This document shows positions 47,233-58,688 of a stretch of 64,000 bases of DNA, one piece after another. Origin of the DNA: Septoria linicola (Eukaryota; Ascomycota; Dothideomycetes; Mycosphaerellales; Mycosphaerellaceae); contig CP099424.1 of assembly GCA_024114885.1 (NCBI GenBank), positions 1,178,001-1,242,000 on the forward strand, written 5' to 3'. The stretch's first letter is position 1. Each line of letters starts with the position of its first letter. The position numbers and the translations under genes were made by a program. The notes below the pieces were generated by a model. That model did no database searches. It was not told where the DNA came from and saw only the letters and a program-made list of their open reading frames with translations.

Positions 47233-48967
47233 TCAATCCCAGCCCAAAGTTCCATAACTTATGACATTTCGCGATGCGTAGGCGGACATCTCTGTAAGGC
47301 TGTAGTCCGCGGACTCGGTCTTCTCACCCATATCCCACTCCAAGTCAGGCTCGAAGCACCATACTCGCACCACACCAGCCGGGCCCACGTCGTCGCTTTC
47401 TTTGCAGGCCGTGACTAGGAAGGAGTCGTTGAGCACGGCATCTTGTAGAGAACTTCGTTCTCTATCGAGAAGAGTGCTGCGGTTTCGTGGTCGGTATCTG
47501 GGGTTCGTGTTAGTCAGAGACACACTAGGCCTGCGTCAATCGTGGAGTGTCTGGCGCTGCTTACTGTGGCTGCCCTGTTGTATGAGGAAACCCTTCGTCC
47601 GTAGTATACGCGGCGACAAAGTGTCCGGGAGTGTTGTACAGCTGGAGAGTGTCTTTCCACAGTGAGAATTTCCCTTGCCTGCAGTGTAGGTGTGTGTTGT
47701 GCAGGGTGTAATTTTGTATGCTTAAAAGTCCTAGTGCAGCGTCAAATGTGGGTACAAAGCATTTTGACATGACTCCATTTCCTTCCGGGTCGATGAAATA
47801 GGTGCCGAAGCACCATTGGGATTGTGTCCCGGTTGGGCTCGGCCATGCTAAAGCACCGAAATGCTTGAATCTGTTGTGTGGATAGAGCCGTGGGTCCAGT
47901 TGGACTGGGAGCCATGAGCTACTATCTGATGCAGAGGTGTACCTTTCCAACGAGCCAGAGTTCATATGGTATCTTTGATGCGTCAGACAGAGAAAGTCTG
48001 TGAACCTTGATTGCCTGTGAGGGCTATGAGGGATAGCCGCTTCGTAGAACAAGTCTATAGCACCTTTGCACTCGTCGAGAAGCATCGAAACTGGTGCGCT
48101 ATATGATGTGACGTCCTCATCGCCAGCTGCAGGCTTGCTGGCCATAAAACGCTGCGAGAGGAGACCCTCAAAAAGAGGAGCAGGCGCAGAGATTGTGTGC
48201 CTGGGGTGCTCGATGGTCAGGTGCAGCAGCTTGCCAGAGATGTGATCATAGATCAGTAGCAAGGACGAGTCTTCAGGCTTCTGTGCGATTATCAGACCCA
48301 CAAGGTTTCCATCTGCGTGGAAAGCTGTCACAGAAGCAGATGGGACTCGAATGGTCTTTGTGGGGCCCAGTGATATCGGCAGGGCTTGAATATTCAGCCT
48401 TGCACTGTAAGTGGTCCATGCTATGAGTTTGTTTGTCAGCACGAGACCCATGATCTTGTCTCGGGCTCCTGCTTGTAGACGCTGGTCTGAATCAGGCTTC
48501 ACCAAGTCACGGACTACGACCGCATCGCCCAGATGGCCATTACTGTCCAGCAAGGCGATGCGAGTGCCGTGGAGAGCCAACGTACGCTGTGCTTGCGTGT
48601 TCGAATTTGAATCACCATTCTGATGCCAACTTTCGTGGCTGGCGAAGCTTTTAGAAAATTCCACTTTCGAGAATGGCATATTGAGTCGCCAGGCTTGCAT
48701 ATGTCGCAGCTTGTTATTGACTGCCTGATGCGAGGTCCAGTCTGTCGGATGGGCACTGTCTGCCGGGCCATGCCTCTCCCATCGTGCAAGAAGATCTCGT
48801 TGTAAGTTGTGTGATGATAGCACATTTAGCCACGATCTGCAGACTAGTGTCAATCTCCAGGGCTCGAACAACGGCAAATAGTCGAAAATGTGTAAAATTA
48901 GTTCTGTTGGCAACCGCTCAAATGGATCGTTGCTCTTTGATATCAGAGCTAAGAGCACGAGGCGGTC
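47233..48967 (-). CDS. F-box protein with beta-propeller-like C-terminus
   Basis: This is probably a substrate adaptor of an SCF ubiquitin ligase. An F-box near the N-terminus reads PFERLPTELILHIFDYLPLF and WRLTLVCRSWLNVLSS. About 430 residues of Ser/Leu-rich, beta-strand-like sequence follow, possibly WD40 or propeller repeats. Two exons are clear (48967-47565 and 47497-47233, intron 67 nt), ending NVISYGTLGWD. No in-frame ATG lies upstream within the exon, but a strong TTTCAG acceptor sits at 48968. A tentative 26-codon first exon (49114-49037) would join in phase 0, although its donor (GTAGCT) is weak. The 5' end should be treated as unresolved. Confidence 0.75.
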
Positions 48968-50417
48968 CTGAAAGGAAAGTGCGTTGACGAGCTCCTGCAG
49001 CCTGCACTTTTGATGAGCTAGAGTGTTTCAAGCTACAGCGTGGATGCTTCGCTCGTACATAGAATGGCGTCTATCGGCGCCGACAGACTGGATCAGTCCC
49101 CGGACGCTGGTCATGGTCGTAATTGCTCTGGAAACGCCGGAAGTGCTTATGGCAAGTTCTGTGACAGAATTCACGATAAGTGAACTGAACATCCAAACAT
49201 GAGGCTGCTCCCGAGGAAGCGCATTGTCCCTTTTGGGCGAAGGAAGACATTCGTTGCGTGCGTGAGTTGGAAACGGGTCCTCTCAGCTCGCGTTGCCAGA
49301 AGTGCTCGATGGTAAGTGCCGGTGCTGTACGTGATCGTTTAGGTATATGACATGACACGCAAAGCGTGTGTTGAAGAACACGCCGGCAAACGTGCTGCAA
49401 GGTGCGGTTATGCAGACAGCCACAATGGACCCGAATGTGTGGACCACGGTGCTGGCTGTGACTGGGGGGAAGCCCAATGGCAGGATTTGGTGCTCTGCAC
49501 GTCTCGGACTGCACGCTCCAGTTCAGCGTGGGAAGCGCACAGACAAGGAGATTTGACGGCTTTGCTCGTTGGCGAATGACTCGCAGATGATTGCGAGATC
49601 AGTATATCAGCAACCCTCTAAGGTCGGTCGGCTCGGAGCGCAGATGACAGTTGGAACATTTGATGATGATACTTCGAGGTTGTATCTCGAGGAAGGAGTA
49701 CTTGACATGTTTTTTAGCCGGATGCACGAGAGCGGTAACTAGTTAGGGCCGGCGAGAGAGAGAGAGAGTGTGTGTTTCCGGACCAGGGTCGTGCAGCAGT
49801 AGTCTTTACCAACTTAACTAACTATTCTAGAGCTATCTCTTCGTGCTTCTCGTCCGGTTTCATTCCACTACTTACTTACTCCCTACCATCATCACCGTCT
49901 ATCTACCGCGTGCGTGAGGCGCACCTTCCCTTTTTCTTCTTTCTATGCAACGATTGCGATATTTTAGGCGGCATTTGTAGATCCAGATCGCGTTCCATCC
50001 ACTTCCCTCCGCGACTTCGCGACTCGATACTCGACTCAGACCCCGCAAGCTCGAACGGCAGGGTCTCTGGCAGGAGCGATAGCTGCAACAACGCGCAGAC
50101 CTGCAGAACGCGCTTTTCGTGGATGAGTGCTGCGTTGCGGAGATTAGTGAGAGACGTGTAGCGGCGCATCTGTATAGTGCATCATCACAGGCTGGCTTCT
50201 GTCGCGATGAAGTCCGCTTGAGTACATCAGATACACGCTCGGCGCCGAAGAGCACAAAAAGGACCAGGGAGAAGCAGCGGTGCGGCGGAGTCGGACTTCA
50301 AAGCCTTGCGCACAAGCAATACGCTCGTCGGCAATCTGGACGGGTAGTGTACAGTGCTCGTTGTACCTTTGATGCTGGAGCAAAAGAGCCGGACATCTCA
50401 AACACGGCCCACTACTC
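48968..50417. other. 1.45-kb divergent intergenic region
   Basis: Besides a possible first exon of the F-box gene near 49.1 kb, it contains only short ORFs, a GA/GT microsatellite (about 49751-49775), and a pyrimidine-rich stretch from about 49.8 kb that is probably the 5' leader of the HSF-type gene. Confidence 0.35.
49751..49775 (+). repeat. GA/GT microsatellite
   Basis: GCGAGAGAGAGAGAGAG runs directly into GTGTGTG. It lies in the gap upstream of the HSF-type gene. Confidence 0.75.
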
Positions 50418-52396
50418 ATGGCCTCCATTCAGCAGCCGTTGAGAAGAGACCCCTTCCAGAGTCAGCCCAGCACATACCATTCGAACGTACCTAAGAGCAT
50501 CCCGATCCTCCCATCCGCGTCTTTGCAACCACGAGGAGACCCTATGGACGTCAACCAGTCTCAGAGTGGACCCATGGGCCCTCCAAGCACGAGTCCGAAT
50601 GGGGACAAATCGAGGGAGCAGCAACAGGACCATGATGACGCGAATGGAAGCAATTTGCAGCCAACTGGAGCTGCGGCTGCAGCACAGCAGCCCAAAGTTG
50701 TGCAGACGGCCTTCATTCATAAACTTTACAAGTTTGTAATCTCGAATCCGCACTCACCAGCTGCCAATACTGACTCGTCTTTGCAGCATGCTAGAAGATC
50801 AGAATATACAACACCTCATCTCATGGTCAAGTACAAACGAAAGCTTCGTCATGTCTCCCTCTTCGGAGTTTTCGAAAGTTCTAGCGTAAGTGGGCAAGCT
50901 TGTTCCTATTGGAGCCTCTAACCATCAAGCAGGCAATACTTCAAGCACACCAATATATCATCATTTGTGCGCCAGCTTAACATGTATGGGTTCCACAAAG
51001 GTTCGTGCATCGTCATTCAACCCTACACATCTCTGCTCACGCGTGCTCAGTAAGCGATGTCTTCCACACGGGTTCGCCAGACTCCCCTCTGTGGGAGTTC
51101 AAACATGGCCAGGGCAGCTTCAAACGTGGTGATCTTGTTGGTCTGCGCGAGATCAAGCGCAGAGCTTCCAGGCATGCGTTGATACATCGCGACTCATTCT
51201 CGACTGCACCCAAAATGCCCACGCCTCAGCCACCTGGCACGCCGATGGAGCCGATGCCCGATCCCGTGGAAGCTCGACTGAACATGCTAGAGTGGAACTT
51301 TCAGGATATGCACGCGCGATTATCGAGATCCGAGGAAGCCTACTCTAACTTAACTTCAAAACACCACACCATCCTCGATGGTCTGCTCAAATGCCACCAA
51401 TGGACCAATGACATATCATCCCACCTTCTTACGGTGGTGCCCGACCCTGACAACCCTGTCCACCGGGACGTGTATGCCATGCGGAACGAGATCAGACACC
51501 ACATAGACACACTGCGGACTCTTGATGAGCCTCAGCCACAACAGGAGTCGCTGTTTGGGCATCGTCAATCATTCTTTCAGCCAAACAACCATCATGCGCC
51601 AATGGAGCCGGCGATGCCGATGTCGCCACGTCAAAGACCATTCGACGAATCGCGGAGGCCGTCTCTTCAAGGCCCTTCGCTGCAAGGTCCGCCAAGGCCT
51701 GTGGGCGTGCGCGCACCAGTGCCTCAATACTTGCAAGCCTCGCCCCGCAGATACGGCTCTATTGGTACTGGTAACAACGGAGCATATTCGCCGACCTCAA
51801 GTAGGCCACCTTACTCAAATGCGCCGAATCCAGGCCTACAACCACAGCCGCAACAACCTCAGCCAGCTCAGCAGCCGCATCCTCTGGCAACAATGACCTC
51901 TCCGCCGTCGAGCCTGCCGAGAAGGCATACTTCAGCAGATATTCGATTGCAAGGTTGGGAAGGTGGTCAGCCGCCACCTAGTGGCCACTACGGGCAGGGC
52001 ACATCCCCATATCAGTCTGGTCAGTCGTCTGGCGCTTGGCCCTCGTCGCCTCGCGCACCTGCAAACCCCGGAGACCAGCAGATTCGCGATACCTTGGCGC
52101 AATATGAGCTTCCTCGCGTCTCGCATCCCGGCTCCAGGCCACATTCACCAGGTCCTCATGAGTCTGGCCAACCAAGTTTCAACCATAGTTTTGCGGCGCC
52201 AAGCTACGCCAACTCGAATGACGCTGGCTGGCAATTACCCGGCGCACGATTTCCATTCAAAGGGCTCACGGAAGGAAGCCGTAGGAGCAGCATGGCATCG
52301 AATGTGCATTCGTTGTTGAATCCTGCAGACACTGCGGAACGTGAAGGCGAGGATGAAGGCGCGCCTGATGACAGGAAGCGCAAACGACTTTTATGA
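50418..52396 (+). CDS. HSF-type transcription factor, Sfl1-like
   Basis: This is a DNA-binding regulator of 608 aa from four exons (50418-50731, 50787-50885, 50933-51000, 51051-52396); all frames agree. The heat-shock-factor domain (about residues 95-190) is split by the three introns: AFIHKLYNMLED, then QHLISWSSTNESFVMSPSSE, then QYFKHTNISSFVRQLNMYGF, then WEFKHGQGSFKRGDLVGLRE and RRASR. A helical oligomerisation-like segment with ARLNMLEWNFQDMHARLSRS follows. The remaining 350 residues are Pro/Gln/Ser-rich. Fungal Sfl1-type factors regulate flocculation, morphogenesis and stress genes; that role is family knowledge. No second zinc or HSF domain is present. Confidence 0.93.
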
Positions 52397-52755
52397 TGAG
52401 ATGAATATGGGAGGCGCATCTGCATTGTTGACTTAGCGATACCCCAAGGATTCTAGGGAGATAATTACATGCTTGTGCTCTAGGACTATTTGTTGGCGGC
52501 CGCTATCATGTAAAAGCAAATGCTAAGTTCTACATCTCACCACCTTTCTACTGATCGCTGCACAACGAGCTGTATATCTAGCTTGCAGCACAGCACGTGG
52601 CATTCGGCTTTCTGCAGAACAAGGTTCCACGCTGTGGGTCCGACTAGTTAGCGACACCCTCACCTCTCTTTTGACTTCGATGTTTGCACTTCAACGAAGA
52701 ACGTGTCACACACTGTACCACTTATTACCTCAAATCATACCAGACATTAGACGAG
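52397..52755. other. Intergenic region between same-strand genes
   Basis: This is the 3' end of the HSF-type gene and the promoter of the inositol monophosphatase gene. No ORF or repeat of note was seen. Confidence 0.35.
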
Positions 52756-53760
52756 ATGAGTGCAGTCGACCTTCAGGAAGTCCATGACTTCCTGGTCAAG
52801 ATCGCGTACGAAGCAGGAAAAATGATCACTTCTGCCAAGCCAGCTGTTTCTGGTCATGGAACCAAGAAGAATAGCGCAGATTTGGTCACAGAGACTGATC
52901 AAGCTGTTGAGAAGATGGTATCCACGGAGCTAAGTAGCAAGTATCCAGACTTTGAGTAAGTCACGTTTCGACAGATTCCAGAAATTGCGACTACCAGCTG
53001 AACCAATCTTAGGTTCATGGGAGAAGAAACATACAAGCCAGGTGATCGACTGACGGACAAGCCAACCTTCATCGTGGTATGGAAGCGCAAATCACATAGT
53101 TTTGAGCGTTGATCACTAACACTCACACAGGACCCCATAGACGGCACGACAAACTTCTTCCACGGCCACCCCTACGTCGCCGTCTCTCTTGGTCTCGCAA
53201 TCAACAAGAAACCCGTCGTCGGCGTCATCTACAACCCCTTCACCCAGACCCTCTACACAGGAATCAAGGGCAAAGGATCCTACATCACCGACGCCCAACA
53301 CAACCACGTCAAACTCCCTCTCCGTGAACCAGAGCCTTTTCAAGATTTATCCCATTGTCTCGTAGCCGTTGAATGGGGCAGCGATAGAGACGGCTCGGAC
53401 TACGATCTTAAAGTCAACACGTTCCGCAAATTGTGCGCTAGCAAAGACCTCGGCGGCGCAATGGTCCATGGTATTCGGAGTTTAGGATCTGCGGAGTTGA
53501 ATCTTTGTGGTGTGGCGAGTGGTAGCTTGGATGTATACTGGGAGACGGGCTGCTGGGCGTGGGATGTTTGTGCAGGGTGGGTGATTCTTGAGGAGGCTGG
53601 GGGAACGATGGTGGGTGCGCAGAAGGGTGACTGGGAGCCTACTGTGGAGCAGAGGAGGTATATGGCTGTGAGGGGCGGAGAAGGGCAGAAGGAGATTGTT
53701 GAGGAGTTTTGGGGGTGTGTGGAGGGGAAGGTTGAGGTCGGGTGGGATGCTGTTTCGTGA
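52756..53760 (+). CDS. Inositol-1-monophosphatase (QutG-like)
   Basis: This is a magnesium-dependent, lithium-sensitive-type phosphatase that releases inositol from inositol monophosphate. Fungal QutG relatives sit in quinate pathways. Three exons (52756-52955, 53013-53076, 53131-53760) give 297 aa. The metal-binding motifs are complete: LVTETD near residue 50, GEE at 70-72 across the first intron, DPIDGTT at 89-95 straight after the second intron, and GCWAWDVCAG with Asp233. The introns are 57 and 54 nt, with phases agreeing. The protein is likely cytosolic, as no signal or membrane segment is present. The flanking genes give no pathway hint, since no quinate genes are seen. Confidence 0.95.
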
Positions 53761-54031
53761 AGACAAGGCTGGTACGAGGATATAGACTAGAGACTTGTGC
53801 AGATCTCTCCTCAGAGAGGCAAAATCCCAAGCCCATAGAATGACTACAAGGTATTGCTAGTCCAGTCTCAGTCAAAGACCAGCAAGACGTGCGATGTAAG
53901 TTTTGTCGTCCGTTTGCCTGGAGCACGGTCCTCGCCAACATCTGCTAGTCTACATATCAGCTCCTCTCGACCCGAGCTTTGATCCTCTTCCTCCTCGGAC
54001 ATACCAGATTCATTGAATAGCATCGCCAAGC

Positions 54032-55016
54032 ATGGCTGCAGCGTCCGACGGCTCTCAAGGTACATTCAGTCTACCTAAACACAACCACACTGTAGTCTGA
54101 CCTCGAGTAGAGCCACCATTCCCCGCAACAGACCAGTCACCAAACCCTCAACACAGCCGAGCTTCTCGAGCACATCCTCTCGTATCTCCAGCCACACACT
54201 CTCGCCCACGCCCGCCTCGTCTCAAGAACCTGGAAGAACAACATCGACGCCTCTCTCATCTGCCAGAAGACTCTCTTCAACAACGATGCTCTCTTCGCCA
54301 CACGCCTCGAGTTCAGCACACCCGCAGGTCCAATCCTAGACCTCAAACCTCCTCCTCGTCAACCCGGACAAGGGCATGAACGCAAAGTCATCACGACACC
54401 CATCAAACTCCATCCTTTTCTTCAGCATGTACAAGATTACCATCGATTCTGGTCCGTCGAGGATTTCACTTTTCGCTTCTGGGAGGAGAAGCTGGTGATG
54501 TTTGAGGAGGAAGGACTGTGGCGGAAGCAGTTCATCACGCAGCCGCCGGTGAATTATATTGATTTTCACCTCACGTTCTACAAGTTCCCGAATATTGTTC
54601 GTTGGGTTGGGTATCCGGGCTCGCAGACGAGGAGGAAGGGTGTTACCTTGGGGGATTTGCAGGATCTGGTGTTGTATGTTGTACGTGCTCAGAGGGTTTG
54701 GGTGGAGGGGAATGAGACGAGTGTAGATGATGATTCTGGAGGGAAGGATGATGAGAAGGGGCATGAGGCTGCTGATGATGATGAGGATTGGAGCAATTCT
54801 GCTGAGGCGGCCCCGGAAGATGAGACTGCTGACTGGGAGTACATGCACGAGGGACAAGTAGCTGGTGGTCCAGATGATGACGATCTGGTTACTGACGATG
54901 GCGAAGGACTAACGAAGGAAGACTTGGTGGAGATCTTGGAGGTAATGGACTTCTGGGGTCATGCTGAACTACCTGGTGTGCCAAGTCTCGATCTCAAGAA
55001 GCCGGACGGCGCCTAG
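54032..55016 (+). CDS. Short F-box protein
   Basis: This is a 295-aa protein from a 28-nt first exon (54032-54059) and a second exon (54157-55016), with a 97-nt intron. It begins MAAASDGSQ and goes straight into an F-box: AELLEHILSYLQPHTLAHAR and LVSRTWKNNIDASLICQKTL. A region then has NYIDFHLTFYKFPNIVRWVG and GVTLGDLQDLVLYVV, and the C-terminal third is strongly acidic (DDDEDWSNSAEAAPED), ending SLDLKKPDGA. It resembles many fungus-specific F-box proteins that probably recruit substrates to SCF ubiquitin ligase. The tiny first exon is supported by phase but is not certain. Confidence 0.75.
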
Positions 55017-55391
55017 ACAGGGGATAACTCCAGAGCATCGTTTATCGTCGTTGGGCAGTGAGTTTCGCATGGAAGAAGTTGTGCCATAGTAGAGCCTTCG
55101 GTACAATTTGAGGCTCCAAGTTCGCGTTGGAAAGGCCTGCAGTAAGTGAGGGACGAGATCTAACGGCGCCGACTGCACGCTCTTCAGAGCTCGATCCTAG
55201 CAAGCAGGACTGAATCAAGCAGTTGAATCGCATAAGAATTCACAGGCACACCTGGACAGAGAGAGTCAATGTAGTCGTTGTCATTTTTCCGTCAAGTGGT
55301 ACATCGCACCAGAAGTGCACAAGGCCCGAACTATCTTCGACGCTCAAAGCTCTTCACACCTTATGTCCACCATTTCTCCAACACCTACATG
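55017..55391. other. Convergent intergenic region
   Basis: This lies between the F-box gene and the SRA gene ends. No feature was recognised. Confidence 0.3.
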
Positions 55392-56890
55392 TCACGCACT
55401 TCCTGGCAAGGTCCAATCCTTACGAGCGACAGCATGTCTCCATTCACTCTTGCACTGAGAGTCATCATCCAAGTCTTTGGCGCTTGGGCTCTTTGCTTGT
55501 AGATCGGTCAGGGGAGTCTGACCAGGCACTCTGGTCAGGCTGAACGTCCAGTACTTCTTTGCCCCTGCAAGCTCCTCCTGTCGCCTCTCCACCCGGTAAA
55601 GGCCATCATAGCGGAAGCCCGTGCTGAAGGAGATTGGAAAGAACATGCGATCAGAGGCTTCACGCTTGGGACCACCGCGAATAATGCGGACTTCTTTCCC
55701 GTTCTCGAAGGATTTCTGGAGAGATTTTGCGCTTGAGCTCATAAGCTTGAAATCCTCAGGAGAGACACGTCTGTCAACCACTTCGTCCGCAACTGTTTCG
55801 CCCGTCTTGCGTTTCGTGGACTTGCTACTCTGTTCGTCCGGACAGAGATTGGCAGCATCGCTGGTGCGCTTCTTGCCCGATCCGAGTGAGCCGGCTGATC
55901 TCGGTGTCGATATGTCGGAGACTGGAGTAGTGATTGCTAACTGGCCCACCAATTTGCTAGGAGTGCTCTGAGCTGAAGAGTCTTGCTTTGCTCTATACTT
56001 GCTACCGGACGGACGGGACTCATTTTCAGAGAATTTGATAGTGCTGCCGTAGTCTTCAATACCGTTTTTTTCATTGTGGCTCCGGTAAGAACAATCGCAA
56101 AGACGCCCTTCTTGGTATCACCATAGACGCACTGCTTGAGGTGTCCGTGGAGACCATGAACTTTGATGCTCATTCTCGTCGGCAGCCACGTGCCCACTCT
56201 CACGCTGGCTGGCAAGTGATCGTCGCCGAAACGACTCGACTCTGTTGCGGAGGAGTATCCAGGACGGGCTACGTTCTCGCTTGTTGACTTTGAAGACTTC
56301 TTAGTCTTGACCTTGACAACACCACGATAGATACCCTGATCACCCCACCGTGGATGAGTTGCGCTTGGGACCCACAGTTCCTCCGTGGTGATAGCACTAC
56401 CGTCGTCTTCGTCGTCACTTTCCTGGTCCTCAAGAGTTTTGTCTCCCGGAACGATCGCGTTCGTCTGTGTGGGATAACGATCGGCTGCGTCGATGAGCTC
56501 AGGCACAGAGTAGACTGTGCCAAACTTCTCACAGACATCCGGGATGAGCAATGCAACGTCGTCCTGTTCAACAACACGCGGTTCCACGACCACCCATAGG
56601 CCAAAGTCTATGCCTGCAACCTTGATCAGAAGCTTGGCCACATTGGCTTCTTCGAAGACCACTTTGTTGATGCGTTTGAACTCTCCAGCACTTTCGTCAA
56701 TGGAGTCTTGCTTCATCCAACGAAGTGCCGAAGTGAGAGGACTGATGTATGACGTGTTCCTTTCACATTGTTCTGCAGTTCGTAGCTTTGCGAGTACATT
56801 GACGATGTCGATCTTCAGCCGCACAATAAAGGTCGCACGGTCGCTGTCAGAGGCCCCTTCAGTAGGGATCGAAAAGCGTTGTGTGCTCAT
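55392..56890 (-). CDS. SRA/YDG-domain protein with internal frameshift
   Basis: This is a predicted chromatin protein with an SRA (YDG) domain, a fold that in other proteins reads hemimethylated DNA. Two overlapping frames are needed. From the ATG at 56890 the first frame runs through about 270 codons, covering the helical N-terminus and the start of the SRA with VRVGTWLPTRMSIKVHGLHG and KKGVFAIVLTG. The conserved continuation (YGSTIKFSENES, then KEVRIIRGGPKR and GFRYDGLYRVERRQ) lies in another frame ending at 55392. The switch coincides with a run of seven T on the + strand (56065-56071), consistent with a one-base loss. This may be a sequencing error or a real mutation. No intron explains it. 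Confidence 0.7.
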
Positions 56891-56906
56891 GTTGCTTGAG
56901 CGTTCG

Positions 56907-57250
56907 ATGATCAGGAGAGGGCGGTTCCACGGGCTGGAGGACGTGGCTCAACATTATGGCGACGGTTTGCTACTGTTGAAAGACTCTGCGGATAGCCATG
57001 TTTGTTGCACATGCTGGACCTTCAGGAAGAAGCGAGGTAAGTCCCGACAAAGGTCAACATGACAAGAACGTGCTGATTGCTTCTATTTGCAGGTCGCATT
57101 GCTGATGAAAAATTGCTGCCTCTGTTTGAGCAAATGAACAACAAGCTGCAGGTACCGCAGCGGTATGCTTTGTCTGGCATCCTCGAGTCGCTGCCGTTGG
57201 CGAGGGTATCATTCCGTAACCGTAAGCACATCGTACGAAAAGCACTGTGA
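56907..57250 (+). CDS. Small hypothetical spliced gene head-to-head with the SRA gene
   Basis: An ATG at 56907, only 16 bp from the SRA start on the other strand, opens a frame with a GTAAGT donor at 57037. The intron is 56 nt (57037-57092), with a good branch site (GCTGAT) and TTTGCAG acceptor, and the second exon runs to a stop at 57250, giving 95 aa. Both exons look coding: the first contains FHGLEDVAQHYGDGLLLL, the second EKLLPLFEQMNNKLQVPQ. No family was recognised. The start is doubtful because the same frame continues upstream as antisense of the SRA gene. It may be a real small gene, a later-evolved transcript, or chance. Confidence 0.4.
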
Positions 57251-57469
57251 ACTCCTGCTTGTGCTGTACACTCATTTTGTGTCGGAAGCTGTGCAGTCGG
57301 ATTGAATCTAATTAGAGTGTTGCCTTCCCGGAGACAAATCCGCAATCTTCACATGAAAGAGATGATGTAACTATGTGGTCAATTGTGACCAATCGCTGCT
57401 ACCTTCAAAACACATTAGCCAACACTTTTGTGTTTCTGCTTCAAAACTCACCAGTAAAGACCATCGACA

Positions 57470-58303
57470 ATGGTGCGAATCGAGGAAATCGTGGACAACG
57501 CGAAAGATTTCCTTCCAGACAGATCAAACGGACATGCCAGTGCGAATCCAAGCGAGAAGCGACAGGCTTCATCCAACCAGAAACTCGTTTCCTCTATTCG
57601 CGAAGTCCCAGTCACATACGAGCGCCAGCCATACTACGCTGGAGCCAATGATGTCCTCCAACACCCAGGCACAGCTCGTGCAAACATAGCCCCTTCCAAG
57701 GAATCACCAGAAGGCACGGACGGCTGGGCACAAGACCACCAGCATCAGACCGTGATGCAGCAGCACTGCGTTTACTTTGACCAAGACGGCGACGGTGTGA
57801 TATGGCCGTTCGACACATACAGAGCGACTCGCGCCTGGGGCTGGAATCCCATCCTCGCTCTTCTGGTTATGGTGATCATCCACCCGAATCTCTCTTATCC
57901 GACGTCTCCTTCATGGATTCCTGACCCATTCTTCCGCATCTGGATTCACAACATCCACAAAGACAAGCACGGCAGCGACTCCATGTCTTACGACAGTGAA
58001 GGGCGGTTCCGGCCGCAGCAATTCGAAGACATGTTCGCCAAGTACGATCGTGGGAACAAGGGAGGTCTATCGATCAGCGATCTGCTGCGCTTTCACAAGG
58101 GCCAGAGATTTGCCATGGACTTTTGGGGCTGGAGTGCATCGTTCCTGGAATGGCTAGCAACGTACTTGCTGCTGTGGCCCGAGGACGGCGTGATGCAGAA
58201 GGAAGAGGTGAGAATGGTCTTCGACGGCTCCATCTTCCAGTACAAGGCAGACGAGTATGCGAAGAAGCGGGAGAGGAAGAGGGCAGACAAGCGACTGTTC
58301 TAG
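57470..58303 (+). CDS. Caleosin / peroxygenase
   Basis: This is a heme-containing, calcium-binding lipid-droplet protein of the caleosin family. Members act as peroxygenases on fatty-acid hydroperoxides and can affect spore formation and lipid storage. The ORF is intronless and gives 277 aa. An N-terminal disordered region is followed by QQHCVYFDQDGDGVIWPFDT (EF-hand loop about residues 104-115, with the conserved His99 of the family). The hydrophobic proline-knot segment is NPILALLVMVIIHPN and PTSPSWIPDPF, and HKDKHGSDSMSYD holds a second conserved histidine. A C-terminal region has LLRFHKGQRFAMDFWGWSAS, and the basic end is RKRADKRLF. The upstream stretch (57251-57469) has no other feature. 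Confidence 0.93.
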   Translation: MVRIEEIVDNAKDFLPDRSNGHASANPSEKRQASSNQKLVSSIREVPVTYERQPYYAGANDVLQHPGTARANIAPSKESPEGTDGWAQDHQHQTVMQQHCVYFDQDGDGVIWPFDTYRATRAWGWNPILALLVMVIIHPNLSYPTSPSWIPDPFFRIWIHNIHKDKHGSDSMSYDSEGRFRPQQFEDMFAKYDRGNKGGLSISDLLRFHKGQRFAMDFWGWSASFLEWLATYLLLWPEDGVMQKEEVRMVFDGSIFQYKADEYAKKRERKRADKRLF

Positions 58304-58688
58304 TGGAGAGATGGAACGAACAGCTTGAGCGAGGGGAAATGTGATGCATGCGGGCCAAGATCAGCGGAGGTGAATAAAGTCGCGGCACATCATGCTCGAC
58401 TTGCTACAGAATCAGGCGACTTGACTTCACCCTGTCCATGAAGACATGGTCGTATCTTACTCATCCTGCATCTGATCATTGTGACAGTAGCATAGTCAAG
58501 ACTAGCATTGTAGCCCTACATGAAACAGCTTACGGAGTCTTTGCGCGGCTAGGTGACCACAGCCGAGGCCGAGCGAACCTCACTCATGTTCAACGATAAA
58601 CGAGGAACAGTATATCTACTCGCCACTTGCTAACGCTCAACATAGACACATTGATCAGCAGCTGTGAATAGAAGAAATCAACAGAACC
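58304..58688. other. Intergenic region between same-strand genes
   Basis: This is the 3' end of the caleosin gene and the promoter of the crotonase gene. Nothing was recognised in it. Confidence 0.3.
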
